Part shown: positions 11,190 to 23,045 of the stretch, in pieces
Layout: each line of letters begins with the position of its first letter
How positions within the stretch are numbered: the first letter of the stretch is position 1
Assembly: GCF_002965065.1 (NCBI RefSeq)
Contig: NZ_PTRE01000030.1
Span: 43,503-107,502, forward strand
Reading direction: 5' to 3'
Length of the DNA stretch: 64,000 nucleotides
From: Escherichia sp. MOD1-EC7003
GTDB lineage: Bacteria > Pseudomonadota > Gammaproteobacteria > Enterobacterales > Enterobacteriaceae
Program-made: the position numbers and the translations under genes
The notes under the pieces: model-generated
The model's database searches: none
Seen by the model: the letters and a program-made list of their open reading frames with translations, nothing else
What the model was told of the DNA's origin: nothing

Positions 11190-12575
11190 ATGAATATTCC
11201 ACAGCTCACCGCCCTGTGTCTGCGTTATCAGGGAGTCTTGCTGGATGCCAGCGAAGAGGTGATTCATGTTGCGGTAGTCGATGCACCTTCGCATGAGCTA
11301 CTGGACGCATTGCATTTCGCTACCACCAAACGTATTGAGATCACCTGCTGGACGCGCCAACAAATGGAAGGTCACGCCAGTCGCGCACAACAGACATTAC
11401 CCGTAGCGGTACAAGAGAAGCATCAGCCTAAAGCAGAGTTGCTAACTCGAACGTTACAATCTGCGCTGGAACAACGCGCGTCGGATATTCATATCGAACC
11501 CGCGGACAATGCCTACCGCATCCGCTTGCGTATCGACGGTGTACTGCATCCTTTACCGGATGTTTCACCGGATGCCGGGGTCGCATTAACCGCCAGATTA
11601 AAAGTGCTGGGAAACCTGGATATTGCGGAACATCGTCTGCCGCAAGACGGGCAATTCACTGTCGAACTGGCTGGGAACGCCATCCCATTTCGTATTGCGA
11701 CCTTGCCATGCCGGGGCGGTGAAAAGGTAGTATTACGGTTGTTACAGCAGGTGAGCCAGGCACTGGATGTGAACATGCTAGGAATGCAACCGTTACAACT
11801 GTCGGACTTTACTCATGCCTTGCAACAACCACAGGGACTGGTGCTGGTAACTGGCCCTACCGGCAGCGGCAAAACAGTCACGCTTTATAGTGCCCTGCAA
11901 ACGCTGAATACCGCTGATATTAATATTTGTAGCGTCGAAGATCCGATTGAGATCCCCATTGCCGGGCTAAACCAGACGCAAATCCATCCGCGTGCCGGTC
12001 TTACCTTTCAGGGCGTTTTGCGCGCGTTATTACGCCAGGATCCGGACGTCATCATGATCGGAGAGATTCGCGATGGCGAAACAGCAGAGATCGCTATTAA
12101 AGCGGCGCAAACGGGTCATCTGGTGTTGTCCACCCTACACACTAATTCCACCTGCGAGACGCTGGTACGTTTACAGCAAATGGGAGTCGCCCGCTGGATG
12201 CTCTCATCGGCGCTTACGCTGCTAATAGCCCAGCGTCTGGTACGCAAACTTTGCCCACATTGTCGCCTGCAGCAAGGGGACCCCATTCATATTCCAGACA
12301 ATGTATGGCCATCGCCGCTACCCCGCTGGCAAGCCCCCGGTTGTGTACATTGCTACCACGGATTTTATGGTCGCACGGCCTTATTTGAAGTTCTGCCCAT
12401 AACACCGGTCATACGTCAGCTTATTTCCGCTAATACCGACGTTGAATCGCTGGAAACGCACGCCCGACAGGCGGGTATGCGTACGCTTTTTGAAAACGGC
12501 TGCCTGGCCGTGGAGCAAGGCTTAACCACCTTTGAGGAGTTAATCCGCGTATTGGGGATGCCTCATGGCGAGTAA
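11190..12575 (+). CDS. hofB: GspE/PilB-family pilus assembly ATPase HofB
   Basis: Cytoplasmic hexameric ATPase expected to power extension of the PpdD pilus. The 461-residue protein has the Walker A GPTGSGKT at residues 222-229, the Asp box and Walker B in RQDPDVIMIGEIRDGETAE, the His box in GHLVLSTLHTNS, and a C-terminal zinc site CPHC...CVHC. The N-terminal domain is shorter than that of PilB from true twitching bacteria (about 560 residues), as is usual for the enterobacterial form. It lies 9 bp after ppdD and overlaps hofC by 11 bp. Confidence 0.95.
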   Translation: MNIPQLTALCLRYQGVLLDASEEVIHVAVVDAPSHELLDALHFATTKRIEITCWTRQQMEGHASRAQQTLPVAVQEKHQPKAELLTRTLQSALEQRASDIHIEPADNAYRIRLRIDGVLHPLPDVSPDAGVALTARLKVLGNLDIAEHRLPQDGQFTVELAGNAIPFRIATLPCRGGEKVVLRLLQQVSQALDVNMLGMQPLQLSDFTHALQQPQGLVLVTGPTGSGKTVTLYSALQTLNTADINICSVEDPIEIPIAGLNQTQIHPRAGLTFQGVLRALLRQDPDVIMIGEIRDGETAEIAIKAAQTGHLVLSTLHTNSTCETLVRLQQMGVARWMLSSALTLLIAQRLVRKLCPHCRLQQGDPIHIPDNVWPSPLPRWQAPGCVHCYHGFYGRTALFEVLPITPVIRQLISANTDVESLETHARQAGMRTLFENGCLAVEQGLTTFEELIRVLGMPHGE

Positions 12576-13767
12576 GCAACTCTGGCGCTGGCATGGCATA
12601 ACCAGCGACGGCAATGCGCAAGATGGGATGCGATGGGCAGAGAGCCGTGCTTTGCTGCTTATGGCACTACAGCAACAGATGGTTACCCCACTAAGCCTGA
12701 AGCGAATCGCCACCAATTCTGCGCAGTGGCGAGGAGATAAAAGCGCGCAAGTCATTCATCAACTGGCGACGCTACTCAAAGCTGGGTTAACGCTTTCTGA
12801 AGGGCTGGCACTGCTGGCAGAACAGCATCCCAGTAAGCAGTGGCAAGCGTTGCTGCAATCACTGGCGCACGATCTCGAACAGGGCATTGCCTTTTCCAAT
12901 GCCTTATTACCCTGGTCAGAGGTTTTCCCGCCGCTCTATCAGGCGATGATCCGCACGGGTGAACTGACCGGTAAATTGGATGAATGCTGCTTTGAACTGG
13001 CGCGTCAGCAAAAAGCCCATCGTCAGTTGACCGACAAAGTAAAATCCGCGTTGCGTTATCCCATTATCATTTTAGCGATGGCAATCATGGTGGTTGTGGC
13101 AATGCTGCATTTTGTTCTGCCGGAATTTGCCGCTATTTATAAGACCTTTAACACCCCACTACCGGCGCTAACGCAGGGGATCATGACGCTGGCAGACTTT
13201 AGTCGCGAATGGAGCTGGCTGCTGGTGTTGTTCGCCTTTCTGCTGGCGATAGCCAATAAATTGCTGATGCGCCGCCCGACCTGGCTTATCGCGCGGCAGA
13301 AATTGCTGTTACGCATCCCGATTATGGGGTCACTGCTGCGGGGACAAAAACTCACTCAGATCTTTACGATTCTGGCGCTGACACAAAGTGCAGGTATTAC
13401 TTTTTTACAGGGCGTAGAGAGCGTTAGAGAAACCATGCGCTGCCCGTACTGGGTGCAACTTCTGACACAAATCCAGCACGATATCAGTAACGGTCAGCCC
13501 ATCTGGCTGGCGCTAAAAAATGTCGGTGAGTTTAGCCCGCTCTGTTTGCAGTTAGTGAGAACAGGAGAGGCATCCGGTTCGCTGGATCTCATGTTAGACA
13601 ACCTCGCCCATCATCATCGGGATAACACACTGGCGCTGGCAGATAACCTTGCCGCCTTGCTAGAACCGGCGTTGCTGGTCATTACCGGAGGAATTATCGG
13701 TACGCTGGTGGTGGCAATGTATCTGCCAATTTTCCATTTAGGCGATGCGATGAGTGGGATGGGTTAA
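12565..13767 (+). CDS. hofC: PilC/GspF-family pilus platform protein HofC
   Basis: Inner-membrane platform protein thought to link the HofB motor to pilin polymerisation. The 400-residue protein has two T2SSF domains (about 60-190 and 265-390) and three hydrophobic segments (about 165-190, 210-230, 370-390). Typical motifs are LATLLKAGLTLSEGLALLAEQ and LVRTGEASGSLDLMLDNLA. Start ATG at 12565 overlaps the hofB end, which suggests translational coupling. No pilQ or prepilin peptidase is nearby; K-12 has those elsewhere. Confidence 0.95.
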   Translation: MASKQLWRWHGITSDGNAQDGMRWAESRALLLMALQQQMVTPLSLKRIATNSAQWRGDKSAQVIHQLATLLKAGLTLSEGLALLAEQHPSKQWQALLQSLAHDLEQGIAFSNALLPWSEVFPPLYQAMIRTGELTGKLDECCFELARQQKAHRQLTDKVKSALRYPIIILAMAIMVVVAMLHFVLPEFAAIYKTFNTPLPALTQGIMTLADFSREWSWLLVLFAFLLAIANKLLMRRPTWLIARQKLLLRIPIMGSLLRGQKLTQIFTILALTQSAGITFLQGVESVRETMRCPYWVQLLTQIQHDISNGQPIWLALKNVGEFSPLCLQLVRTGEASGSLDLMLDNLAHHHRDNTLALADNLAALLEPALLVITGGIIGTLVVAMYLPIFHLGDAMSGMG

Positions 13768-13768
13768 C

Positions 13769-13792
13769 GCTGGCGTGTTGCGCCACGCCAGC
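13769..13792. terminator. Hairpin between convergent hofC and guaC
   Basis: GCTGGCGTG-TTGCGC-CACGCCAGC is a perfect 9-bp stem starting 1 bp after the hofC stop. It lacks a clear T-tract on either side, so it may act as a weak bidirectional terminator or as a 3'-end stabiliser. Confidence 0.6.
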
Positions 13793-13801
13793 ATTGGGAG
13801 A

Positions 13802-14845
13802 TTACAGGTTGTTGAAGATGCGGTTTTCTTGTTCCTGTACACGGATAAACGTGGTGCGCTTGGTCAGTTCTTTCAGGCGTGAAGCCCCAACGTATGTACA
13901 AGCTGAACGCAGGCCGCCCAAAATATCACGCGCGGTATTTTCAACCGGACCACGCAGCGGTAGCTTAACGGTTTTACCTTCTGCTGCGCGATATTCCGCA
14001 ACGCCGCCAACGTGACGTTTCATCGCAGACTCGGAGCTCATGCCGTAGAACAGCATAAATTTCTCGCCGTTCTCCTCAACGATGCGACCGCCACTCTCTT
14101 CGTGGCCCGCCAGCATTCCACCGAGCATCACGAAATCGGCACCGCCGCCAAAGGCTTTAGCGACATCGCCCGGCGTGGTGCAACCGCCATCGCTGACGAT
14201 CATGCCGCCAAGACCATGCGCTGCATCGGCACATTCGATTACCGCAGAAAGTTGCGGATAACCGACGCCTGTTTTGACGCGAGTTGTACAAACAGAGCCA
14301 GGCCCAATGCCAACTTTAACGATATCGGCACCGGAGAGGATAAGCTCCTCACACATTTCACCAGTCACTACGTTGCCAGCACAAATAGTTTTGGTCGGCC
14401 ACGTTTCACGCGCTTTCGCAACAAACTGCACGAAGTGTTCGGAATAACCGTTCGCCACGTCAATGCAAACGAAGTTTAATGCCGGGTTCAGGTCGAGAAT
14501 TTGTTTGGTTTTTTCGAAATCCGCATCTGACGTGCCGGTAGAAACCATCACATGTTTCAGCACATCAGCGGAAGAGTTGTTGATAAACGCTTGCCACTCT
14601 TCGACAGAATAGTGTTTATGCACAGCAGTCAGAATATCAAAAGAAGCCAGCGCAGAGGCCATAGAAAATGTGCCTACGGTGTCCATATTCGCGGCGATGA
14701 TCGGCACGCCGGACCAGCTCTGACCTGAATGTTTAAAGGTGAATTGACGTTCCAGTTCAACATCAGAACGGCTTTTAAGAGTGGAGCGTTTAGGACGGAT
14801 GAGAACGTCTTTAAAACCTAACTTCAGATCTTCTTCAATACGCAT
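13802..14845 (-). CDS. guaC: GMP reductase
   Basis: NADPH-dependent conversion of GMP to IMP and ammonia, returning guanine nucleotides to the adenine branch. The 347-residue IMPDH/GMPR barrel has the catalytic Cys186 in [13 protein letters not shown], the phosphate-binding ISDGG-type segment [15 protein letters not shown] and the [12 protein letters not shown] loop. It lacks the CBS insert of IMP dehydrogenase, which with the length identifies it as GuaC rather than GuaB. It is a single gene, convergent with hofC and divergent from coaE. Confidence 0.97.
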   Translation of the reverse strand: MRIEEDLKLGFKDVLIRPKRSTLKSRSDVELERQFTFKHSGQSWSGVPIIAANMDTVGTFSMASALASFDILTAVHKHYSVEEWQAFINNSSADVLKHVMVSTGTSDADFEKTKQILDLNPALNFVCIDVANGYSEHFVQFVAKARETWPTKTICAGNVVTGEMCEELILSGADIVKVGIGPGSVCTTRVKTGVGYPQLSAVIECADAAHGLGGMIVSDGGCTTPGDVAKAFGGGADFVMLGGMLAGHEESGGRIVEENGEKFMLFYGMSSESAMKRHVGGVAEYRAAEGKTVKLPLRGPVENTARDILGGLRSACTYVGASRLKELTKRTTFIRVQEQENRIFNNL

Positions 14846-14901
14846 ATGCAGATTCCTGGGGCTAATGGCTATAAGGGTAAGAGCGCAACTCCAGTGACGC
14901 T

Positions 14902-14929
14902 ATCATACGCACTAATCAATGCGGCGCAA
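14902..14929 (-). promoter_or_regulatory. Predicted guaC promoter
   Basis: On the minus strand TTGCGC (14924-14929) and TATGAT (14902-14907) are separated by 16 bp, a reasonable sigma70 promoter about 57 bp upstream of the guaC start. Assigned by pattern only. Confidence 0.5.
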
Positions 14930-15069
14930 GACTGCGAAATTGTCTTTTTTTACGCTACAATCCCATAAATTTACCTGGTAAATAGTGAGCGAACGTTTCA
15001 TCAATTTCGCTTTTGTGCGCTCATTCTTAACGTTTTGATAATCATGATGAATTCCCGGGAATATAAATT

Positions 15070-15690
15070 ATGAGGTATATAGTTGCCTTAACGGGAGGCA
15101 TTGGCAGTGGCAAGAGTACCGTTGCCAATGCGTTTGCTGACCTCGGAATTAACGTCATTGATGCCGATATTATTGCGCGTCAGGTGGTTGAACCAGGTGC
15201 ACCTGCGCTACATGCCATTGCTGATCACTTTGGCGCTAACATGATTGCTGCTGATGGAACATTGCAGCGCCGGGCCTTGCGCGAGCGGATCTTCGCCAAC
15301 CCGGAAGAGAAAAACTGGCTTAACGCCCTGCTGCATCCGCTGATTCAGCAAGAGACGCAACACCAGATCCAGCAAGCAACTTCCCCCTATGTACTGTGGG
15401 TTGTGCCATTGCTGGTAGAAAACTCACTGTATAAAAAAGCGAATCGAGTGCTGGTGGTGGATGTCAGCCCAGAAACGCAACTTAAGCGCACCATGCAGCG
15501 CGATGATGTAACTCGCGAGCATGTCGAACAAATCCTTGCTGCTCAGGCACCGCGCGAAGCTCGCCTTGCCGTGGCAGATGACGTCATTGATAATAACGGC
15601 GCACCGGATGCTATCGCATCGGATGTTGCCCGCCTGCACGCACACTATTTGCAGCTTGCGTCGCAGTTTGTCTCACAGGAAAAACCGTAA
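15070..15690 (+). CDS. coaE: Dephospho-CoA kinase
   Basis: Last step of coenzyme A synthesis: ATP-dependent phosphorylation of the 3'-hydroxyl of dephospho-CoA. The 206-residue P-loop kinase has Walker [10 protein letters not shown] at residues 9-17, the CoA-binding segment [13 protein letters not shown], and the lid region near [10 protein letters not shown]. Its stop codon overlaps the zapD start (TAATG), giving a coaE-zapD-yacG operon. Confidence 0.97.
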   Translation: MRYIVALTGGIGSGKSTVANAFADLGINVIDADIIARQVVEPGAPALHAIADHFGANMIAADGTLQRRALRERIFANPEEKNWLNALLHPLIQQETQHQIQQATSPYVLWVVPLLVENSLYKKANRVLVVDVSPETQLKRTMQRDDVTREHVEQILAAQAPREARLAVADDVIDNNGAPDAIASDVARLHAHYLQLASQFVSQEKP

Positions 15691-16433
15691 TGCAGACCCA
15701 GGTCCTTTTTGAACATCCACTAAATGAAAAAATGCGTACATGGCTGCGCATTGAGTTTTTAATTCAGCAACTTACCGTTAATTTACCCATCGTTGACCAC
15801 GCTGGCGCGCTGCATTTCTTCCGTAATGTCAGTGAATTACTGGATGTTTTCGAGCGCGGCGAAGTGCGCACTGAGCTGTTGAAAGAGCTTGACCGCCAGC
15901 AGCGTAAACTCCAGACCTGGATTGGCGTGCCTGGCGTGGACCAGAACCGCATTGAAGCATTAATTCAGCAGTTAAAAATGATGGGTAGCGTGTTGATTTC
16001 CGCGCCACGTATCGGGCAATTTCTGCGTGAAGATCGTTTGATAGCCCTGGTGCGTCAGCGACTGAGCATCCCGGGCGGCTGTTGCAGCTTTGATTTGCCT
16101 ACATTGCACATTTGGCTGCATCTACCCCAGGCGCAGCGCGACAGCCAGGTCGAAACCTGGATTGCCAGCCTGAGCCCGCTCACCCAGGCACTTACCATGG
16201 TGCTGGATTTAATTCGCCAGTCGGCTCCCTTCCGCAAACAAACCAGCCTGAATGGTTTTTATCAGGATAACGGCGGCGATGCCGACTTACTGCGCCTGAA
16301 TCTGGCGCTCGATTCACAGCTTTATCCGCAAATTTCCGGTCATAAGAGCCGTTTTGCCATTCGTTTTATGCCGCTGGACAGTGAAAACGGACAGGTACCG
16401 GAACGTCTGGATTTCGAACTGGCCTGTTGCTAA
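15690..16433 (+). CDS. zapD: Cell division protein ZapD
   Basis: Cytoplasmic FtsZ-binding protein that crosslinks protofilaments and strengthens the Z ring. The 247-residue protein matches the ZapD (DUF1342) family, with an N-terminal helical region (about 20-110) and a beta-rich C-terminal domain, and no catalytic motif. Start ATG at 15690 shares one base with the coaE stop. Its place beside coaE and yacG is conserved in enterobacteria; its partner FtsZ is encoded 6 kb away in this window. Confidence 0.95.
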   Translation: MQTQVLFEHPLNEKMRTWLRIEFLIQQLTVNLPIVDHAGALHFFRNVSELLDVFERGEVRTELLKELDRQQRKLQTWIGVPGVDQNRIEALIQQLKMMGSVLISAPRIGQFLREDRLIALVRQRLSIPGGCCSFDLPTLHIWLHLPQAQRDSQVETWIASLSPLTQALTMVLDLIRQSAPFRKQTSLNGFYQDNGGDADLLRLNLALDSQLYPQISGHKSRFAIRFMPLDSENGQVPERLDFELACC

Positions 16434-16442
16434 GGAGTAAAA

Positions 16443-16640
16443 ATGTCAGAAACTATTACGGTGAATTGCCCAACCTGCGGGAAAACGGTGGTGTGGGGTG
16501 AAATCAGCCCGTTTCGGCCATTTTGCTCCAAACGTTGTCAGCTGATCGACCTCGGAGAATGGGCTGCTGAAGAAAAACGAATCCCCAGCAGTGGCGATCT
16601 TTCCGAAAGCGATGACTGGAGCGAAGAGGCAAAACAGTGA
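16443..16640 (+). CDS. yacG: DNA gyrase inhibitor YacG, zinc-binding
   Basis: Small zinc protein that binds the GyrB C-terminal domain and inhibits gyrase DNA binding. The 65-residue chain has the four-cysteine zinc knuckle CPTCGK (about 9-14) and [13 protein letters not shown] (about 28-40), followed by an acidic, disordered tail. AAGGAG precedes the ATG, and the gene follows zapD by 9 bp. Confidence 0.95.
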   Translation: MSETITVNCPTCGKTVVWGEISPFRPFCSKRCQLIDLGEWAAEEKRIPSSGDLSESDDWSEEAKQ

Positions 16641-16653
16641 CATTTTGTCTGAT

Positions 16654-16746
16654 GTCGCACGTAGGCCTGATAAGACGCGGTCTGCGTCGCATCAGGCATC
16701 ATGTGCAAATGTCGGATGCGGCGTAAACGCCTTATCCGACCTACAA
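16654..16746. repeat. BIME (REP pair), copy 1, downstream of yacG
   Basis: Two inverted REP palindromes: TAGGCCTGATAAGACGCGG...GCATCAGGCA, then GTCGGATGCGGCGTAAACGCC...TATCCGACCTAC. A near copy follows at 16779. Confidence 0.9.
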
Positions 16747-16778
16747 AACCTAATTTATCAATGAATTAATAAACCACG

Positions 16779-16858
16779 TAGGCCTGATAAGACGCGTCTG
16801 CGTCGCATCAGGCACCATGTGCAAATGTCGGATGCGGCGTAAACGCCTTATCCGACTT
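16779..16858. repeat. BIME, copy 2, abutting mutT
   Basis: Near-identical copy of the 16654-16746 element, lacking one G (GACGCGTCTGCG rather than GACGCGGTCTGCG). Its last bases reach into the 3' end of mutT on the other strand: the mutT stop codon at 16857-16859 is formed at the REP edge. Confidence 0.88.
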
Positions 16859-17246
16859 AAAAACGCTTAAGCTTCGAAATTACTGGTTCATTGGCTGGTG
16901 GAAAATCTTCTGCATTGAGGCTGGCCTGCGCCATCCACTCACCGGGCTGCCCTTCTTTACCCCACGCTTCCCCTTCCCAGCTTTCGACCAGCCAGAACCA
17001 TAGCGTTATATGCCTGTCCGGGAATTCATATTCCAGTTTTTCAAACAGCGAAAAATGTTGTGGGGTAATCCCGACTTCTTCCTGCAGTTCACGTACCATC
17101 GCCTGTTCCGGCGCTTCACCCATTTCAATTTTACCGCCTGGAAACTCCAGCTTATTCGCCATGTGCGCATCTGCGGCGCGGCGGGTTATAAAGATTTCAT
17201 TGTTATCGTTGCGAATAATACCTACCGAAATTTGCAGCTTTTTCAT
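16857..17246 (-). CDS. mutT: 8-oxo-dGTP diphosphatase MutT
   Basis: Nudix hydrolase that removes 8-oxo-dGTP from the nucleotide pool and so prevents A:T to C:G transversions. The 129-residue protein has a complete Nudix box at residues 38-60 (GKIEMGE to REL to EEVGI, with catalytic Glu53). It follows secA on the same strand, with an intrinsic terminator in the 59-bp gap, so it is probably expressed by read-through. Confidence 0.97.
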   Translation of the reverse strand: MKKLQISVGIIRNDNNEIFITRRAADAHMANKLEFPGGKIEMGEAPEQAMVRELQEEVGITPQHFSLFEKLEYEFPDRHITLWFWLVESWEGEAWGKEGQPGEWMAQASLNAEDFPPANEPVISKLKRF

Positions 17247-17260
17247 TGTCTTAAACCTAT

Positions 17261-17288
17261 AAAAAAGGCGCAGAATCCTGCGCCTTTT
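17261..17288 (-). terminator. secA terminator before mutT
   Basis: On the minus strand AAAGGCGCAG-GATT-CTGCGCCTTT is followed by TTT, a 10-bp stem with a U-tract. It lies 18 bp after the secA stop and probably ends most secM-secA transcripts while allowing some read-through to mutT. Confidence 0.85.
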
Positions 17289-17305
17289 ACTTCAACAGTT
17301 AGCTT

Positions 17306-20011
17306 TTATTGCAGGCGACCATGGCACTGCTTATATTTTTTACCAGAACCGCACGGGCAAGGATCGTTACGTCCGACTTTGCGCTCACCGGTTTGCGCCG
17401 CCAGCGCCGCTGCGGCTGCAGAATAGTCATCCTGATGGCTAAGCTGCTGCATTTGCGCTAAACGCTCAGCTTCCATACGACGCTGTTGTTCCAGCTCTTC
17501 AACTTCTTCCGGCATGCGCACCTGAACTTTGCTCAGCGTGCTGATGACTTCATATTTCAGCGACTCCAGCATTGCAGCAAACATGGAGAACGATTCACGT
17601 TTGTATTCCTGCTTCGGATCTTTCTGTGCATAGCCACGCAGGTGAATACCCTGACGCAGATAGTCCATCGCCGCCAGGTGTTCTTTCCACAGAGAGTCAA
17701 GCGTTTGCAGCATGACGCCTTTCTCGAAGTGACGCATCATCTCAGCGCCAACCACTTCTTCTTTACGCTGATATACTTCGATGGACTGCGCCAGAATGCG
17801 CTCACGCAGCGTCTCTTCATGCAGTTCTGGTTCTTTATTCAGCCACTCGGCAATCGGCAAATCGAGGTCGAAATCGTTCTTCAGACGTTCCTGCAGCCCC
17901 GGAATATCCCACATTTCTTCCAGAGATTGTGGTGGAATATAGGCATCGATGGTCACTTTGAACACATCTTCACGAATGCTGTTGATGGTTTCGCTCACAT
18001 CGCTGACATCCAGCAGTTCGTTACGCTGGGAGTAAATGGCGCGACGCTGATCGTTAGCCACGTCATCATATTCCAGCAGTTGCTTACGTATATCGAAGTT
18101 ACGGCTTTCAACTTTACGCTGGGCGTTGGCAATCGCTTTGGTCACCCACGGGTGCTCAATGGCTTCGCCTGGTTTCATACCCAATTTACGCATCATGCCG
18201 GAAACACGGTCAGAAGCAAAAATACGCATCAGCGCATCTTCCATCGACAGATAGAAACGGGAAGAACCGGCATCCCCCTGACGACCAGAACGACCGCGCA
18301 ACTGGTTATCAATACGACGGGATTCGTGACGCTCAGTACCGATGATATGCAGACCACCTGCCGCCAGTACCGCATCGTGACGTGCCTGCCAGTCCGCTTT
18401 GATTTTTTCAATTTGCTCTGAGGTCGGATTTTCCAGCGCGGCAACTTCTGCCTGCCAGCTACCACCGAGCACAATATCTGTACCACGACCCGCCATGTTG
18501 GTCGCGATAGTCACCGCAGCCGGATAACCTGCCTGAGCAACAATCGCCGCTTCGTTAGCGTGGAATTTGGCGTTCAGGACGTTGTGCTTAATACCGGCTT
18601 TAGTCAGCTCGTTTGATACCAGTTCCGATTTTTCGATAGAAATAGTACCCACCAGCACCGGCTGGTCTTTCGCAGTACGTTCCTTGATATCTTCAATGAT
18701 CGCCTGGATTTTTTCTGCTTCGGTCATGTAGACCAGGTCTGGCAAATCTTTACGAATCATTGGACGGTTGGTCGGAACAACGACGGTATCCAGCTTGTAG
18801 ATTGAGCTAAATTCGAACGCTTCGGTATCTGCAGTACCAGTCATCCCTGCCAGCTTTTCGTACAGACGGAAGTAGTTCTGGAAGGTGATCGAAGCCAGAG
18901 TTTGGTTTTCGTTCTGGATCTGCACACCTTCTTTCGCTTCCACAGCCTGGTGCAGACCATCGGACCAACGACGCCCCTGCATGGTACGACCGGTGTGTTC
19001 GTCAACGATGATAACTTCACCATCTTTAACGATGTAGTCGACGTCGCGGGTAAACAGCGCATGAGCGCGCAGCGCCGCCGTTACGTGGTGCATCAGCATG
19101 ATGTTGGCCGGAGAGTACAGAGACTCCCCTTCATCCATGATGCCTTCTCTCACCAGCAGTTCTTCAATCAGCACCAGACCACGCTCAGTCAGGTTCACCT
19201 GGCGAGATTTTTCATCCACCGAGAAGTGACCTTCGCCCTGGAAGGTTTCGGAGTCCTCTTTTTCCTGACGGATCAAATGCGGAATAATTTTGTTTACTCG
19301 CTTATACATTTCCGAGCTGTCTTCTGCCGGACCGGAAATGATCAGCGGTGTACGCGCTTCATCGATCAGGATGGAGTCCACTTCGTCCACCAGCGCATAG
19401 TGCAGTTTACGCTGTACACGTTCTTCTGGGCTGAACGCCATGTTATCGCGCAGGTAGTCAAAGCCGTATTCGTTGTTTGTACCGTAAGTGATGTCAGCTG
19501 CATAAGCTTCGCGCTTTGCCGGTGCTGGCATACCCGGCAGGTTGATACCGACGGTCAGGCCGAGGAATTCAAACAGCGGACGGTTGTTTTCGGCGTCACG
19601 TTGCGCCAGGTAGTCGTTGACGGTAACAACGTGTACGCCCTTACCGGTTAATGCGTTCAGGTAAGCAGGCAGCGTTGCGGTCAGGGTTTTACCTTCACCG
19701 GTACGCATTTCTGCAATGCAGCGTTCGTTAAGAACCATACCGCCAAGTAACTGAACGTCGAAGTGACGCATACCAAAGACGCGCTTACTTGCCTCACGCA
19801 CCACGGCGAAAGCTTCCGGGATCAGATTTTCCAGCACTTCGCCTTTTTCCAGACGCGCACGAAACTCTGCGGTTTTCCCTTTCAGTTCTTCGTCGGAGAG
19901 TTTTTCTATCTCCGGCTCCATGGCATTGATAATATTGACCACTTTGCGCATCCGGCGCAGGGTGCGATCGTTACGGCTTCCGAAAACTTTAGTTAATAAT
20001 TTGATTAGCAT
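17306..20011 (-). CDS. secA: Preprotein translocase ATPase SecA
   Basis: Motor ATPase that pushes unfolded preproteins through SecYEG. The 901-residue protein has Walker A MRTGEGKT at residues 102-109, the DEAD-like [14 protein letters not shown] near 209, the preprotein crosslinking region (about 220-375), the second helicase fold with [14 protein letters not shown], and the C-terminal zinc SecB-binding tail [14 protein letters not shown]. It is downstream of secM; its ribosome site lies in the secM-secA spacer, which is unfolded when the ribosome stalls on SecM. Confidence 0.98.
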   Translation of the reverse strand: MLIKLLTKVFGSRNDRTLRRMRKVVNIINAMEPEIEKLSDEELKGKTAEFRARLEKGEVLENLIPEAFAVVREASKRVFGMRHFDVQLLGGMVLNERCIAEMRTGEGKTLTATLPAYLNALTGKGVHVVTVNDYLAQRDAENNRPLFEFLGLTVGINLPGMPAPAKREAYAADITYGTNNEYGFDYLRDNMAFSPEERVQRKLHYALVDEVDSILIDEARTPLIISGPAEDSSEMYKRVNKIIPHLIRQEKEDSETFQGEGHFSVDEKSRQVNLTERGLVLIEELLVREGIMDEGESLYSPANIMLMHHVTAALRAHALFTRDVDYIVKDGEVIIVDEHTGRTMQGRRWSDGLHQAVEAKEGVQIQNENQTLASITFQNYFRLYEKLAGMTGTADTEAFEFSSIYKLDTVVVPTNRPMIRKDLPDLVYMTEAEKIQAIIEDIKERTAKDQPVLVGTISIEKSELVSNELTKAGIKHNVLNAKFHANEAAIVAQAGYPAAVTIATNMAGRGTDIVLGGSWQAEVAALENPTSEQIEKIKADWQARHDAVLAAGGLHIIGTERHESRRIDNQLRGRSGRQGDAGSSRFYLSMEDALMRIFASDRVSGMMRKLGMKPGEAIEHPWVTKAIANAQRKVESRNFDIRKQLLEYDDVANDQRRAIYSQRNELLDVSDVSETINSIREDVFKVTIDAYIPPQSLEEMWDIPGLQERLKNDFDLDLPIAEWLNKEPELHEETLRERILAQSIEVYQRKEEVVGAEMMRHFEKGVMLQTLDSLWKEHLAAMDYLRQGIHLRGYAQKDPKQEYKRESFSMFAAMLESLKYEVISTLSKVQVRMPEEVEELEQQRRMEAERLAQMQQLSHQDDYSAAAAALAAQTGERKVGRNDPCPCGSGKKYKQCHGRLQ

Positions 20012-20072
20012 AATAAAATCTCAAACGCCCCGCGTTGCGGAGTCAATAAAATGAAGTAAAGGTTTATTGTTG
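20012..20072 (-). promoter_or_regulatory. secM-secA spacer with controlled secA ribosome site
   Basis: This 61-nt spacer lies between the SecM stop and the SecA start. In E. coli its 5' part pairs with the end of secM and masks the secA Shine-Dalgarno (here GAGATTTT before ATG). Stalling on SecM opens the helix when export is slow. A small CCGC-AAC-GCGG stem is visible. The mechanism is established knowledge; I did not compute the fold. Confidence 0.7.
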
Positions 20073-20717
<645 letters not shown>

Positions 20718-20737
20718 TTATAGCTCTTATAAAATTC

Positions 20738-20789
20738 AAAAAAAACGACTGGTTCACCTGGCCGGAGAGAGTGCCAGATTTGCCAGTCG
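20738..20789 (-). terminator. Putative terminator after lpxC
   Basis: On the minus strand, CGACTGG and CCAGTCG form an outer 7-bp stem directly followed by eight T residues, with an inner CTGGC/GCCAG stem in the long loop. It lies just past the lpxC stop and would close the dcw-lpxC transcription unit before secM. Confidence 0.65.
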
Positions 20790-20815
20790 AATTTTATACG
20801 ACAGTATAAATGTCG

Positions 20816-21754
<939 letters not shown>

Positions 21755-21833
21755 CTATCCAACCGAAGTGTACTATACATTCGGCGGGTCAGTTTAGCAC
21801 AAAGAGCCTCGAAACCCAAATTCCAGTCAATTC

Positions 21834-22985
21834 TTAATCAGCTTGCTTACGCAGGAATGCTGGGATATCCAGATAATCCGGCTCTTTCGCAGTTTGCGGC
21901 GCGTTGTCATTCACGACTTTTGCAACCGGTTTCTGCTCCTGGGTCAACGGTGCCATACCGTGCTGCTGGTAGCGATCCATCACTGGCTGTTGAACCTGCT
22001 TATTGGTCACCAGGGTGATTTCAGGACGCTTGTCCATGCCAATACCTGTCGCAACAACAGTTACGCGCAGCTCGTCATTCATATCCGGGTCAAGAGAAGT
22101 ACCGATAACGACAGTTGCGTTGTCGGAAGCAAATGCACGGATGGTGTTACCTACCGTTTCGAATTCATCCAGACGCAGGTCGAAGCCCGCCGTGATGTTA
22201 ACCAGCACGCCGCGCGCGCCAGACAGGTCAATATCTTCCAGCAGCGGAGAGGAGATAGCCATTTCAGCAGCCTCTTCCGCACGGTCTTCGCCGCTCGCCA
22301 CGCCAGACCCCATCATTGCGTAGCCCATTTCAGACATTACGGTACGTACGTCTGCAAAGTCCACGTTCATCAGGCCCGGACGAGTAATCAGTTCGGCGAT
22401 CCCCTGAACAGCGCCTTTCAGTACATCGTTCGCTGCGCCAAACGCATCCAGCAGGGAGATACCGCGGCCCAGAACTTTCAGCAGTTTGTCGTTCGGGATA
22501 GTGATCAGAGAGTCCACATGCTTGGACAGTTCAGTGATCCCCTGCTCCGCGAATGCCATACGCTTTTTGCCTTCAAAGTTGAAAGGCTTAGTTACGACAG
22601 CAACGGTCAGGATACCCAAATCTTTTGCCACTTCAGCGACGACTGGTGCTGCACCTGTACCGGTACCACCACCCATACCCGCAGCAATGAAGACCATGTC
22701 TGCACCTTCCAGCGCCGCACGCAGTGCATCGCGATCCTCATCAGCCGCATTACGGCCAACTTCTGGATTAGCGCCAGCGCCTAGTCCTTTGGTGATACCG
22801 CTACCGATTTGAATCGTCTGTCCAACCGCTGTTTTACGCAGCGCTTGTGCATCGGTATTTACCGCGAAGAATTCAACACCTTCAATGCGCTCGCGCACCA
22901 TGTGTTCAACAGCATTACCGCCGCCGCCGCCGACGCCGATGACTTTAATCACCGCGTCATTGGTAAGTTCCATTGGTTCAAACAT
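21834..22985 (-). CDS. ftsZ: Cell division GTPase FtsZ
   Basis: Tubulin-like GTPase that forms the Z ring at midcell. The 383-residue protein has the GTP-binding GGGTGTG at residues 105-111, the T7 synergy loop with [11 protein letters not shown] near 207-217, a disordered linker (about 317-368), and the conserved C-terminal peptide [14 protein letters not shown] that binds FtsA, ZipA and MinC/SlmA. It follows ftsA by 60 bp. K-12 has several ftsZ promoters inside the upstream ftsQ-ftsA genes, not distinguishable by eye here. Confidence 0.98.
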
Positions 22986-23045
22986 AGTTTCTCTCCGATT
23001 TGTGCCTGTCGCCTGAGACCGTAATCATTGTCGGCCTCATAAAAA

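Noticed and set aside
21755..21800. Inverted repeat between ftsZ and lpxC as a terminator
   Set aside because: The CCGAA...TTCGG arms are short and bulged, and no T-tract follows; transcription is known to continue from ftsZ to lpxC, so it is not listed.
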